Notes under the pieces: model-generated
Told to the model about the DNA's origin: nothing
Seen by the model: only the letters and a program-made list of their open reading frames with translations
The model's database searches: none
Shown here: piece by piece, positions 17,331-26,148 of the stretch
How positions within the stretch are numbered: position 1 is the stretch's first letter
Layout of the letters: every line of letters starts with the position of its first letter
Translations under genes and position numbers: made by a program
NCBI GenBank assembly: GCA_963608705.1
Contig: CAVDHB010000026.1
Span: 1-42,035, forward strand
Length of the DNA: 42,035 nt
From: CAVDHB01 sp963608705
GTDB taxonomy: Bacteria > Bacteroidota > Bacteroidia > Bacteroidales > Bacteroidaceae
Direction: 5' to 3'

Positions 17331-19136
17331 ATGAAACGAATACTTATTACCTTGGCCTTTGGACTGGCAGCCTGGACACAGACAGCCGTCAAAGCGCAAG
17401 AAACTTACTCCGGCTACGAAGTGGCCCCAAAAGGAGCATGGTGCTGGTTCGCTGACCCCAGAGCCATGCATTATGAGAATGCAGCCAAAGGAGTCAACGC
17501 CTCCTACATCGGCTATATCGACCGACATGGCAACATCAAAGCCATGCAGTATGACTTCCGCCAGCAACGGCAACAGGAAGTGTTGGTTCGTTCTTACTTC
17601 CAGCCGGACGACCATGACAACCCGACTTTCCTCGCCTTGCCAGATGGCCGCATCATGATATTCTACTCCCGACACACGGATGAGAAATGCTTCTATTACC
17701 GTATCTCTCAGAAACCGGGCGACATCACCACCTTGGGTAAAGAGGGAGTGATTCCCACCAAAGACCCGACGACATACCCATCCCCTTTCATCCTCTCTGA
17801 CGATCCACAGCATATTTACCTCTGCTGGCGAGGTATCAAATGGCATCCTACTATCGCCCGGCTGACCATGCCCGATGACAACGATGACGTAAAAGTGGAC
17901 TGGGGGCCTTATCAGATGGTACAGTCCACAGGGGCACGGCCTTACTGCAAATACCAGTCGAATGGGAAAGACCAGATATACCTGACTTATACCACTGGAC
18001 ACCCGGACAACGAATATCCCAACTTCCTTTACTTCAATTTTGTGGACATCCACCATTTGCAGTTGAAAGACATCAGCGGAAATATCCTCTCCAACATCTC
18101 GCAAGGACCGTTCCAAGTGAACAAACGGGAGAGTTACGTGCAGAAGTATCCTTTCACCATGATTGACAATCCTGCCGACAAGCGTGACTGGGTATGGCAA
18201 ATCGCTTATAACAAAGAGAAAGAACCCATCGTGGCCCTGGTGCGTATCAGTGAAAAGAAGGACTCGCACGAATTCTATTACGCCAAATGGCACAATAAGA
18301 CGTGGAAGAAAACGTTCCTTGGCAATGCAGGCGGACATTTTCATGACACACCCCGTCTGGAGGAATGCTATTCTTCCGGCATGGCCATCGACCCGGCCAA
18401 TCCAAGTATTGTCTACTGCTCATTGCCCACGGAAGGAAAATACGGCAAGAAATACGAACTTGTGAAATTCACCATGACTGACGAGGGAGAGATAGCCTCC
18501 ACCCAGGCCGTCACACGCAATTCCAAGGAAAATAATGTACGACCTTATATCCTGCCAAATTCAGAGAAATCCCCCTTGCGCTTAGGATGGATGTACGGGA
18601 AATACTATGACTGGATTGTCAGCAAACAACGTCCTTTAGGGTATAACACGGCAATCCATGCCGACTTCAAGGGCTTTGCTCCAAAGAAACTTACGTCTCT
18701 ACGCATACGGGAGAAAGCCGCAAAGAAAGACCTCCATACTTTCCGTTTCCCAGCTTCCGACTCGTTCACAGTCACAATGACGGTAGACTCCATCCCTTCT
18801 GACGGCTTGTTGATGACCGTGGGAAATGTAGCTTACCGCTACAACGCCCAAACCTTGTACCCCGAAGTCCAAGTAAACGGAAAGACGTATGTCAGTACCA
18901 ACAAACTGGCCACGTCTGACTCGTGGACACAACACGGACGTGGCACGAACGGCAAATGGTATGACCCGGTACCGTTGAAGCGTTTCACACTGACCCTCTC
19001 TTATAATAAAGGAGAATTGCGGACGGCCATCAACGGACTGATTGACCAGTACATTCCTTTGCAAGGGAACAAGATAAACAGCCTTGTGTATTATTTCAAT
19101 CCACAGGCCAAGAACAAAATCACAGTAAGCAAATGA
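17331..19136 (+). CDS. secreted BNR_4-type beta-propeller protein, putative glycan-active enzyme
   Basis: A signal peptide (MKRILITLAFGLAAWTQTAVKAQ) leads into a region that begins APKGAWCWFADPRAMHYE and continues with SYIGYIDRHGNIKAMQYD. This is the start seen in BNR_4-type seven-bladed propellers, which include polysaccharide lyases and rhamnosidase-like enzymes. His and Tyr residues spread over the blades (RGIKWHPTIAR, TYTTGHPDNEYPNF, GGHFHDTPR) could form an active-site face. Residues from about 470 make a beta-sandwich-like C-terminal domain (DSFTVTMTVDSIPSDG). At 601 residues it is a full protein. It belongs to the susCD locus by position and overlaps the next gene by four bases. A lyase role is inference; a binding-only or hydrolase role is equally open. 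Confidence 0.7.
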   Translation: MKRILITLAFGLAAWTQTAVKAQETYSGYEVAPKGAWCWFADPRAMHYENAAKGVNASYIGYIDRHGNIKAMQYDFRQQRQQEVLVRSYFQPDDHDNPTFLALPDGRIMIFYSRHTDEKCFYYRISQKPGDITTLGKEGVIPTKDPTTYPSPFILSDDPQHIYLCWRGIKWHPTIARLTMPDDNDDVKVDWGPYQMVQSTGARPYCKYQSNGKDQIYLTYTTGHPDNEYPNFLYFNFVDIHHLQLKDISGNILSNISQGPFQVNKRESYVQKYPFTMIDNPADKRDWVWQIAYNKEKEPIVALVRISEKKDSHEFYYAKWHNKTWKKTFLGNAGGHFHDTPRLEECYSSGMAIDPANPSIVYCSLPTEGKYGKKYELVKFTMTDEGEIASTQAVTRNSKENNVRPYILPNSEKSPLRLGWMYGKYYDWIVSKQRPLGYNTAIHADFKGFAPKKLTSLRIREKAAKKDLHTFRFPASDSFTVTMTVDSIPSDGLLMTVGNVAYRYNAQTLYPEVQVNGKTYVSTNKLATSDSWTQHGRGTNGKWYDPVPLKRFTLTLSYNKGELRTAINGLIDQYIPLQGNKINSLVYYFNPQAKNKITVSK

Positions 19137-20650
19137 AGAAACAATTACTCATGCTCACGCTGTGCCTGCTCAACGCAGGTTCAGCGTGTTTCGCCACCGA
19201 TTATTATATAGACGCTCAAAAGGGAAACGACACGCAGAAAGGCACTTCCCCACGGACGGCTTGGCAATCACTCCGCAAAGTCTCCGCACTGACTTTACAG
19301 GCTGGAGACAAGGTGTTGCTGAAGAAAGGCGATACCTTCGAGGGGATGCTTGAACTCCACGGAGAAGGCACCAAACACAAGCCCATCCTCATCACAGCCT
19401 ATGGAAACGGCAAAGAAATGCCCTGTATCAAAGGACTCGACCAGTCGATGTACGCTGTGAGAATTTACAACTCATCCTATATGACCTTAAAAGGATTGCG
19501 TATCATCAACCAGGGAAAAGAAAGACTGGCCGGAAGAACGGGCTTGAAAGTGGAATGCAAAGACTACGGGGTGTCAAAAGACATCCGCATCTTAGACATC
19601 ACCGTACAGGATGTGAATGGTTCGTTGGTAAAAGCGAAAGGAGGAGGTTCGGGTATGCTCTTCGTGAACGGAGGAAAAGAGAAAATCTCCTGGTTCGAGA
19701 ATCTGACCATTGAGGATTGCCACATCAAAGATTGCGCCCGAAACGCCATGATATGGGGCGGCTATGCCAGCCGTGGTGACTGGCATCCCAGTCTTTATAC
19801 CAAGGTAAGAGGAAATCTCATCGAGGGAGTTCCGGGTGACGGTATTGTGCCGATAGGATGCGACCACACACTGATTGAATACAACGTGATGCGGGACTGC
19901 CCCGACATCCTGCCCGACACGGAAGCGGCGGCAGGTTTCTGGCCTTGGAGCTGCGACAATACCATTATACGCTTCAACGAGGTGAGCGGACACAAAGCTC
20001 CCTGGGACGGACAAGCATACGATTCAGACTGGAACTGCACGAACACCGTCATCGAATACAATTACAGCCACGACAATTACGGTGGACTGGCTCTCATCTG
20101 CAACGACGGTTCCTCCCATCTTCCCTTCAGCATCGGAAACAAAGGAACGATTCTCCGCTACAATGTCAGCATCAATGACGGATTGCGTCCTAAAAAGACC
20201 AGAGGAGGAATGTTCTCTCCGGCCATTCATATCGGTGGCCCCGCCAAAGGAAGCCTCATCGAGCATAATATCATCCACTTGAACAAGAAGGCTTCGCCGG
20301 AAATAGACACCTCCATCCTCACGTCCGACTCCTGGAACGGCTATGCAGACAGCACGACTATCCGTCGCAACATTTTCTATGCGGCTGAAAGAGGCCACTT
20401 GAAACTCACGAAGTCCACTCATAATGTACTGGAGGGGAACTATTACCTTGGACATTACACGGAGATTCCCGCAGAGGACAAAGAGGCGCACACAAAATTA
20501 GCGGTCTACCAATCCGTATTGGCGAACGACCCCAAAGGCTTCAACGGACTGAAAGAGCTGATGATGGAAAAGGAATTGAAACATTGCAAAGGCACTTTCA
20601 TCAATCCTGTAGCCATTGGTCTGTTGTTCAAGCGGCTGGATGCGGAGTAA
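19133..20650 (+). CDS. secreted right-handed parallel beta-helix protein
   Basis: A signal peptide (MKKQLLMLTLCLLNAGSACFA) precedes DYYIDAQKGNDTQKGTSPRTAWQSL, the common N-terminal cap of PbH1-type beta-helix proteins. Coils follow from about residue 110 to 420, seen as regular ITxxNNxI-like rungs (NLTIEDCHIKDCARNAMIW, TLIEYNVMRDCPD, TIIRFNEVSGHKAPWDG, TVIEYNYSHDNYGG, TIRRNIFYAAERG). The family includes polysaccharide lyases, epimerases and hydrolases; no specific CAZy family can be assigned by eye. Its ATG overlaps the stop of the propeller gene (ATGA), so the two proteins are made together and probably act on the same glycan. A strong terminator follows. Confidence 0.75.
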   Translation: MKKQLLMLTLCLLNAGSACFATDYYIDAQKGNDTQKGTSPRTAWQSLRKVSALTLQAGDKVLLKKGDTFEGMLELHGEGTKHKPILITAYGNGKEMPCIKGLDQSMYAVRIYNSSYMTLKGLRIINQGKERLAGRTGLKVECKDYGVSKDIRILDITVQDVNGSLVKAKGGGSGMLFVNGGKEKISWFENLTIEDCHIKDCARNAMIWGGYASRGDWHPSLYTKVRGNLIEGVPGDGIVPIGCDHTLIEYNVMRDCPDILPDTEAAAGFWPWSCDNTIIRFNEVSGHKAPWDGQAYDSDWNCTNTVIEYNYSHDNYGGLALICNDGSSHLPFSIGNKGTILRYNVSINDGLRPKKTRGGMFSPAIHIGGPAKGSLIEHNIIHLNKKASPEIDTSILTSDSWNGYADSTTIRRNIFYAAERGHLKLTKSTHNVLEGNYYLGHYTEIPAEDKEAHTKLAVYQSVLANDPKGFNGLKELMMEKELKHCKGTFINPVAIGLLFKRLDAE

Positions 20651-20663
20651 ATTTCAAGTGAAT

Positions 20664-20705
20664 ATATAACAGGGACACACGGCTCGTATGTCCCTGTTTA
20701 TTATA
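20664..20705. terminator. bidirectional terminator between convergent genes
   Basis: AACAGGGACA (20668-20677) and TGTCCCTGTT (20689-20698) pair perfectly, with A/T-rich flanks on both sides. It sits between the convergent ends of the beta-helix gene and the AAA/DUF4143 gene and can serve both strands. Confidence 0.85.
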
Positions 20706-20709
20706 TTCC

Positions 20710-22020
20710 TCACAAAGATTTATTCAACTCATCTTGCAGGATGAAAAGAAGATAAAGAGGTATATTGAGTGTCTGCTGGTTCTTTTCGTAAGGCAACAAA
20801 CTTGTTCTTAAAGACAAAGGTGGATTATATCGGTTCTTGTAGGAAGCAAGGCTTTTGGTATTCATCGTATAACCCGCTTTACATTCCAATGGATACACCC
20901 CAACTCCGTCAGACAACAGAAAATCTATCTCTGCGGATGAGCTTGAAGTCCAGTAATAATGAGACTGCAAACGCTTTAGAGTCGTTAATTCTTGACATAC
21001 ATATTGTTCTGTCAAAGCTCCTTTAAATTCCTCAAATATACGGCTTCCCTCTAAAATCACTTTAGGCGAAAGGCCGCTTAAAGAACGCAACAACCCGATG
21101 TCAAGCAAGAACACCTTGAACGCCTTTAAATCCGCATAGGCTTTCAAAGGTATATCCGGTTTGGACACATTGTAAGTACGAATAATCTCCCCTGCATCCG
21201 TCAGCCACATTAACGCATCCTCATATTCTCTGGCTCTGGCCCCCTGTCGTACAAGCCCATACACGAATTTGCGGTTTTCCTTTGCCAATTGTCCCGGAAT
21301 ACTGTCCCATACATATCTTATTTTTTCAACCATCGTACGAGGAGCATGTTTGGAAAAATCATTCTCATAGGCAATAAGCAATTGTTTCTGAATATCGTCC
21401 ACCTCAAAATAATCGTGAGTGGCCATCCATTTCTGCACAGCGGAGGGCATTCCTCCGACCACAAAATAACTCTTCAACCTGTCGGTCAGTTTCTCTATGT
21501 ACGGAGCCAGCTCACGATTGCCCTTTTCTATATATTCTACTAACATCTCTTCTCCGTCAGCCATCAAAAATTCCTTGAAAGTCATAGGATATAAATCAAG
21601 GAAATCCACCTTGCCCACAGGGAAGGACGTTCCTTCATGCAAAGCCACACCTAACAAGGAACCAGCACAGCAGATGACATATTCGGGTGCCTCCTCAGCA
21701 AAATATTTCAGCGAGGTCAAAGCTTTCGGAAATTCTTGTACCTCATCAAAGATTAGCAGAGTATCATTAGGCAAGATTTTTTTCCCGTGAAACACGGATA
21801 ATTGCTCTATAATCCGTGCAGGGGACATACTTCCTTCAAAGATAGAACTGAGTATATCCTTTTGCTCAAAATTGACATAACACACGTCCTTAAAATACCG
21901 TTTGCCAAACTCTTTTAATAGCCAAGTCTTGCCCACTTGACGCGCACCTCGAAGTATGAGAGGCTTCCTGTCTGTCTTGTTTTTCCACTTGACAAGTTCC
22001 GAAAGTAACATCCTTTCCAT
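20710..22020 (-). CDS. AAA_14/DUF4143 ATP-binding protein
   Basis: P-loop ATPase of the common bacterial AAA_14 plus DUF4143 type. Walker A is GARQVGKTWLL near residue 27, and Walker B is LLIFDEVQEFP near residue 90. The C-terminal DUF4143 region ends in a nuclease-like motif, SSSAEIDFLLSDG followed by YPLECKAG, the D-ExK pattern of PD-(D/E)XK folds. It has 436 residues and no signal peptide. The function of this very abundant family is not settled. A minus-strand TATCTTTG box lies 45 bases upstream, so it is transcribed alone. Confidence 0.88.
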   Translation of the reverse strand: MERMLLSELVKWKNKTDRKPLILRGARQVGKTWLLKEFGKRYFKDVCYVNFEQKDILSSIFEGSMSPARIIEQLSVFHGKKILPNDTLLIFDEVQEFPKALTSLKYFAEEAPEYVICCAGSLLGVALHEGTSFPVGKVDFLDLYPMTFKEFLMADGEEMLVEYIEKGNRELAPYIEKLTDRLKSYFVVGGMPSAVQKWMATHDYFEVDDIQKQLLIAYENDFSKHAPRTMVEKIRYVWDSIPGQLAKENRKFVYGLVRQGARAREYEDALMWLTDAGEIIRTYNVSKPDIPLKAYADLKAFKVFLLDIGLLRSLSGLSPKVILEGSRIFEEFKGALTEQYVCQELTTLKRLQSHYYWTSSSSAEIDFLLSDGVGVYPLECKAGYTMNTKSLASYKNRYNPPLSLRTSLLPYEKNQQTLNIPLYLLFILQDELNKSL

Positions 22021-22064
22021 AAGCGTTCCTTTATATCTTTTAGTCCGACTTCCTTATTTCCCTG

Positions 22065-22072
22065 CAAAGATA
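22065..22072 (-). promoter_or_regulatory. -7 promoter element of the AAA/DUF4143 gene
   Basis: Read on the minus strand, TATCTTTG matches the Bacteroides TAnnTTTG box at the expected distance before the start codon at 22020. Confidence 0.5.
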
Positions 22073-22132
22073 CTAATAATCAACCCAATAAGCAGCATCA
22101 ATCCATGATAATCTTTATCCAGACGCTTGGTT

Positions 22133-22252
22133 TATCACATTTTCGGCACTTCATTTACCCCATTTCATCACATTTTCGGCACTTCATTTGGGCTGTTTTA
22201 TCACATTTTCGGCACTTCATTTGGGCTGTTTTATCACATTTTCGGCACTTTC
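22133..22252. repeat. 33-base tandem repeat (three full units and a partial fourth)
   Basis: Units at 22133-22165, 22166-22198, 22199-22231 and a partial unit at 22232-22252 share the core TATCACATTTTCGGCACTT. Units two and three are nearly identical, whereas the first has a diverged second half. The period is a multiple of three, so every frame repeats as an 11-codon block. On the minus strand one frame gives M-K-C-R-K-C-D-K-T-A-Q, with a CxxC in each unit. The partial unit encodes the last residues and stop codon of the thiamine pyrophosphokinase gene. There are no unique spacers, so this is not a CRISPR array. Confidence 0.85.
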
Positions 22253-22896
22253 GCCTTGAATGTCCGAAAGACAAGATACGTACCGTTACCCTCTAACTGA
22301 AAAGAATCCCCTGTGGACTCGTTGAGTGTGCCTTGCCAAAGCTGTTTGTAAGGATAAGAGTTCCAACGCAAGCCACGACTCTCCAACTGGGTACAATCAA
22401 TATTGAAGATGCTTACCTGCTGTCGAGGGATAGACGAGAACTCAGCCAAACCCTTGACCGCCACAAACCATCCGTAATCTGTCACCATCGCCACGTCCAA
22501 TCCCCACTGAGCGTAGTCCGAAAGGTGACTGATGTTGCCCAAGGTATGGTCTTCCCGCTTACCTGTGGCACCTAAAATAGCGATTCGTTTATATCCCCGC
22601 TCCATACAGAAACGGACAGCCTTCGTCTCGTCATTGTCATCTTGCTCCTCTACCAAGTGCAAAATATCTCGATGCGTCTCCTTGAAGTCGTCAGGAAGCG
22701 AATCTCCATCTCCCACAATCGCATCGGGAATGCGGGTATGATGTGTAAGCTGATAGGCCGCCGCTCCGTCACAACAACACAAGAAACGGGCGTTCGCCAA
22801 AATGGACAGACCTACAGCGTTGGACGGATAATCCCCGTTACACAACACCACTGCGTCAAAGGACGCATCAGAAGTTATCAAATCAAACTGTTTCAT
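22234..22896 (-). CDS. thiamine pyrophosphokinase
   Basis: Transfers diphosphate from ATP to thiamine to form thiamine pyrophosphate, completing salvage of imported thiamine. The catalytic blocks are AIVGDGDSLPDDF, EEQDDNDETKAVRF and GATGKREDHTLGN, all family signatures. The C-terminal vitamin-binding region is GDSFQLEGNGTYLVF. It has 220 residues. Its start overlaps the transporter gene stop by 14 bases, and it is the last gene of the riboswitch-controlled operon. The final residues (KVPKM) and the stop fall inside a 33-base tandem repeat, so its C-terminal end may be set by repeat growth. Confidence 0.93.
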   Translation of the reverse strand: MKQFDLITSDASFDAVVLCNGDYPSNAVGLSILANARFLCCCDGAAAYQLTHHTRIPDAIVGDGDSLPDDFKETHRDILHLVEEQDDNDETKAVRFCMERGYKRIAILGATGKREDHTLGNISHLSDYAQWGLDVAMVTDYGWFVAVKGLAEFSSIPRQQVSIFNIDCTQLESRGLRWNSYPYKQLWQGTLNESTGDSFQLEGNGTYLVFRTFKAKVPKM

Positions 22897-23488
22897 GCTT
22901 TTGCGTTTTCATCATCCGTGCCCATTTGAAATAACCCATCACGGCGATTACCACATACAGAGTGAAAAGTCCCGCCTTGAAAGGAATCCCTTTGCTGATA
23001 TACAGATAGGCGCATACCACATCCACCACAATCCAGCAAATCCATTGCTCCAGATACTTACGGGACAAAGCCCATAATCCGACAAAGCTCAAGGCGTTCG
23101 TGAAAGAATCGGCCACCGGCACTGTGCTGTTCGTATAAGTTATCAGAAGCCAGTAAATCAACGCCCATGCCACTCCAAAGAAAACCACGGAAGGGAGAAT
23201 CAAGCGTTTCTTGAAATGAGTGATGGGCATATCCTCCTTGGCTTTTTGCCCACGCTTCCGTCCGAACGTCCACACCGCATAACCATATATCGCCGCCAAG
23301 GTATAATACACGGCCATGCCCGCATCCGCATACAGACCATGACTCCAGTAAAGCCATATATCCATCACCGGCATGATGATGCCTACTATCCACAAGGCGA
23401 TGCTCGCCTTGTATTCCAACCAAATGTACAAAAGGCCCAACACCGTAGTCACGATGTCGAGCCAATATATTGCCATGAATTCCGTCAT
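22883..23488 (-). CDS. pnuT: PnuC-family thiamine transporter
   Basis: Inner-membrane facilitator of the PnuC superfamily; in Bacteroides the thiamine member is called PnuT. Seven hydrophobic helices span the protein, for example WLDIVTTVLGLLYIWLEYKAS, ALWIVGIIMPVMDIWLYW and WICWIVVDVVCAYLYISKG. The WxxxDxxxxxLY-like block near the C-terminus is a PnuC hallmark. I chose the ATG at 23488 (MTEFMAIYW); a GTG at 23500 would add four residues and directly abut the receptor stop. It lies between a TonB receptor and a thiamine kinase and downstream of a TPP riboswitch, which makes thiamine the likely substrate. Confidence 0.88.
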   Translation of the reverse strand: MTEFMAIYWLDIVTTVLGLLYIWLEYKASIALWIVGIIMPVMDIWLYWSHGLYADAGMAVYYTLAAIYGYAVWTFGRKRGQKAKEDMPITHFKKRLILPSVVFFGVAWALIYWLLITYTNSTVPVADSFTNALSFVGLWALSRKYLEQWICWIVVDVVCAYLYISKGIPFKAGLFTLYVVIAVMGYFKWARMMKTQKHETV

Positions 23489-23501
23489 GTATGCATTCAC
23501 T

Positions 23502-25805
23502 TTAGAAATTCAATGAGATATGTGCCAGGGCATTAATTGGTGCCTGGGCGGAAAGACCTGTCTCATAGGGATCTGTCGTATTGTAGGCCACCACGTTACC
23601 CTTGCTGTCTTTCTTGTACGAAGCGGAAGTCCATCCGTTGTTCTCGTATTTCTCGCTGAAGATGTTGTACACACTGCATCCCACCGTGACACTCTTCAAC
23701 CCGCGAAGTTTGAACGTATAAGACAAGTCCACATTCGTGGTGAAATAAGAATCAAGCATCATGCTGACCTCTTTAGGCATACCCTCCTCTGCGTCTTCAT
23801 TGACATAGGACTTGAAGCCTGTGTTGGACAGATACTGCTCACCCACAAACTGGCTCATGACCTTGGCAGAGAAGCCTTTGTACTGGAAAGAGAAGATGTT
23901 GTTGAAAATGACAGACGGAGAAAAAGACAACGGAGTATCTCCCAAGTTCACCGTCTTTCCGTCATCCAACACCACCGTCCAGTCTTTCGCACGGTTCTTG
24001 CTAAACGTAGCGTTCGCATCCCAGCGGAACCAGTCCACAGGCTGCCATGCGGCTTGCAACTCCACCCCCATGCGGTAGCTCTTTCCGGCGTTCTTGGAAA
24101 TCAACTCTCCGATGTTATTAATCTCTCCCGTAAGCACAAACTGGTTGCGGTAGTTCATATAATAGAAGTTCACTCCTGCGGAGAATCTACGACTCTGGTA
24201 TTTATACCCTGCCTCCCAGTCGTAAAGCCGCTCACTGTGCAACGACGTGCCAAGATTATCCTCGTAGTCGTCGTGGGTCGGTTCCTTGTTTGCCACCGCA
24301 AAGGAGGCGTAGAGTCCGTGATGAGGATTGATCTGGTAGAACAAGCCCGCCTTGGGATTAAAGAAATCGAAAGTGAAATGGTCTGCGAAAACAAAACGCG
24401 AACCATCCTCGTTAAACTTGTCCGTAGGTCCGTACATGTGGATGCCGATGTGGCGATACTGCAAGTCCGCATACACACTCAGTCCCTTTAAGAACTCGTA
24501 GTTCACTTTTCCATAGACGTTGAAGTCATACTTGCGTCCGTCGTTGTCATAATACCGGTGGTCAACTTCAGACTGGTAGTCACCTTGCTGGTACACTTTC
24601 TGGTCGTTCTGCATCATATAGGGATTACCCACCCAAGTAACCACTCCGTAATGTCCGCCAAGGTATTTGTTCCAGGCGCTTCCCACCGTAGCCGTCAAGC
24701 CGTGGAGGCTATTGTAGTTTACGGAAGCCACCGCTCCATAGAAGTCATTGTCCAACGCTTTCTGACGTACCAAGTCCGCCTGCAAGTCCGCTTTCTTGGA
24801 AAGCGTATAGTCCGCTAAATTCTGTCCAGGCTTATACTCGTTGTAGTAACCGAACCCTTTCGTGTAATGCAAGCCCACATTGAAGTTCCAGTTAGCGTTC
24901 AAAATCTGGTTCCAGAACAACTGGTAGTGCTGCTGGTGGTAGTTGTCCGTCTGGTTTCCGTAATAATGCACATTCCCCTCGTCATCATAATATTCTCCGC
25001 AGGAATTGTAACGCCGTCCATACAGTCCCATCTCATAGAGCGAAGGGTAATTCCAAGCATGATACGTCTGCTCCGTACCGTTGAAAGTGATGAACTTCAC
25101 CACCGTGTTGTCGGAGAAATACCCGCCTTGCAGGAAGTAAGAGTTCAGCCGCACCGAAGCTCTGTCAATATAACCGTCACTCCCCATGTTGGACAAACGT
25201 CCCTGAAAGCCCCAATGTTCACCTAACAAACCAGTGCCAAACCTAAGCGTCTCCTTATGTGTGCCATAAGAACCGCCAGACACATCCAGTCCCATAAAAG
25301 GCTTCAGTCCGATGTTCTCCGTCTGCAAGTTGATACTGGCACCGTAAGCGCCCGCACCGTTCGTAGACGTACCCACCCCACGCTGCACCTGTATGGATTG
25401 CACACTGGAAGCCAAGTCCGACATATTCACCCAATAGACATTGCTGCTCTCGGAATCATTAATAGGAATACCATTAGCCGTGATGTTCACACGAGAAGGG
25501 TCTGTGCCACGCACCCGGATACCCGTGTACCCCATTCCTGTACCAGCGTCCGAAGAAGTCGTCACAGACGGCGTGAACATCAGCAAATAAGGCACATCCT
25601 GCCCGAAATTCATGGATTTGATTTGCTCCTTTGACACATTCTCAAAGGCCATTGGCGTTTTCTTGCCCGCACGAGTAGAAAGCACCTGCACGCCTTGAAG
25701 CTGTGTAGCCCGAAGCGTGTCAATCTTCTCGCCCACCAAACCGGCGGCGTTCACTGTGGCCGTACATCCTACCAACGCACCACAGAACAATGCAAATTGT
25801 TTCAT
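23502..25805 (-). CDS. TonB-dependent thiamine receptor (predicted)
   Basis: Outer-membrane active transporter of 767 residues. It has a signal peptide (MKQFALFCGALVGCTATVNA), a plug beginning with the TonB-box-like region LQGVQVLSTRAGKKTP, and plug motifs TGIRVRGTDPSRVNITANGIPIND and IQVQRGVGTSTNGAGAYGASINLQT. The barrel runs to a terminal Phe (ALAHISLNF). Unlike SusC proteins it lacks the N-terminal carboxypeptidase-like domain. The TPP riboswitch directly upstream and the pnuT and kinase genes downstream make thiamine the expected ligand, as described for the matching B. thetaiotaomicron operon. Confidence 0.9.
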   Translation of the reverse strand: MKQFALFCGALVGCTATVNAAGLVGEKIDTLRATQLQGVQVLSTRAGKKTPMAFENVSKEQIKSMNFGQDVPYLLMFTPSVTTSSDAGTGMGYTGIRVRGTDPSRVNITANGIPINDSESSNVYWVNMSDLASSVQSIQVQRGVGTSTNGAGAYGASINLQTENIGLKPFMGLDVSGGSYGTHKETLRFGTGLLGEHWGFQGRLSNMGSDGYIDRASVRLNSYFLQGGYFSDNTVVKFITFNGTEQTYHAWNYPSLYEMGLYGRRYNSCGEYYDDEGNVHYYGNQTDNYHQQHYQLFWNQILNANWNFNVGLHYTKGFGYYNEYKPGQNLADYTLSKKADLQADLVRQKALDNDFYGAVASVNYNSLHGLTATVGSAWNKYLGGHYGVVTWVGNPYMMQNDQKVYQQGDYQSEVDHRYYDNDGRKYDFNVYGKVNYEFLKGLSVYADLQYRHIGIHMYGPTDKFNEDGSRFVFADHFTFDFFNPKAGLFYQINPHHGLYASFAVANKEPTHDDYEDNLGTSLHSERLYDWEAGYKYQSRRFSAGVNFYYMNYRNQFVLTGEINNIGELISKNAGKSYRMGVELQAAWQPVDWFRWDANATFSKNRAKDWTVVLDDGKTVNLGDTPLSFSPSVIFNNIFSFQYKGFSAKVMSQFVGEQYLSNTGFKSYVNEDAEEGMPKEVSMMLDSYFTTNVDLSYTFKLRGLKSVTVGCSVYNIFSEKYENNGWTSASYKKDSKGNVVAYNTTDPYETGLSAQAPINALAHISLNF

Positions 25806-25825
25806 CTAAAACCTAAAGACAAAAT

Positions 25826-25850
25826 ACATAAAAAGGGGTTCTTTTTATGT
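25826..25850 (-). promoter_or_regulatory. hairpin in the riboswitch expression platform
   Basis: ACATAAAAAG and CTTTTTATGT form a perfect 10-base stem with a five-base loop, between the aptamer and the start codon 20 bases on. On the minus strand it is followed by ATTTTGTC, not a clean T-run, so control of translation initiation fits slightly better than termination. Confidence 0.55.
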
Positions 25851-25854
25851 CCAT

Positions 25855-25930
25855 ACTTCCCTACGCCGGCATTACCCGGATCAGGTTCGAGGGTCTGATC
25901 TCAGCCTTCCCGAAGGATAGCACCCCTTAG
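25855..25930 (-). promoter_or_regulatory. TPP (thi-box) riboswitch aptamer
   Basis: Read on the minus strand, the conserved thi-box blocks occur in order: AAGGGGTGCT, GGCTGAGATC, ACCCTCGAACCTGATC and GGGTAATGCCGGCGTAGGGA. These are the P2/J and P4/P5 cores that bind the pyrimidine and the diphosphate of TPP. It lies about 50 bases before the TonB receptor start. TPP should switch off the receptor, the transporter and the kinase together. The rest of the 343 bases between 25806 and 26148 holds the two hairpins and the promoter box listed separately, and nothing else I can identify. Confidence 0.97.
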
Positions 25931-26073
25931 CCTACAGTCTGTAAACCGCCGCGAAGTTGCGAAAAAATTCAGAAGAAACAAAACAGTTTCCCCGATACAT
26001 CTACACTTTACACGGTTTTAACATTTCACGGCTGGCACCGCTTATTTAGTTTGTTTAAATAGATACCACCCAT

Positions 26074-26097
26074 CTCAAAAAATCATCGTTTTTTGAG
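26074..26097. promoter_or_regulatory. perfect hairpin upstream of the yhcG-like pseudogene
   Basis: CTCAAAAAA and TTTTTTGAG pair perfectly around a six-base loop. The right arm contains the TTTG (26092-26095) that would serve as the -33 box of the promoter whose -7 box is at 26118. It may be an operator or a terminator for a lost upstream gene. Confidence 0.45.
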
Positions 26098-26117
26098 TGA
26101 CTATCACGATAAAACAG

Positions 26118-26125
26118 TAAATTTG
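26118..26125 (+). promoter_or_regulatory. -7 promoter element of the yhcG-like pseudogene
   Basis: TAAATTTG matches TAnnTTTG, 23 bases before the ATG at 26149. The TTTG at 26092-26095 is 22 bases upstream of it. The promoter looks intact although the gene is not. Confidence 0.5.
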
Positions 26126-26148
26126 TAGCGTTAAACGGTTTTAGAATA

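Noticed and set aside
22133..22252. Possible CRISPR array.
   Set aside because: The repeats are directly adjacent, with no unique spacers and no cas genes.
22105..22296. A 63-codon plus-strand frame with the repeated S-H-F-R-H-F-I-W-A-V-L.
   Set aside because: It is the translation of the 33-base tandem repeat and has no signal or domain outside it; the repeat period alone keeps the frame open.
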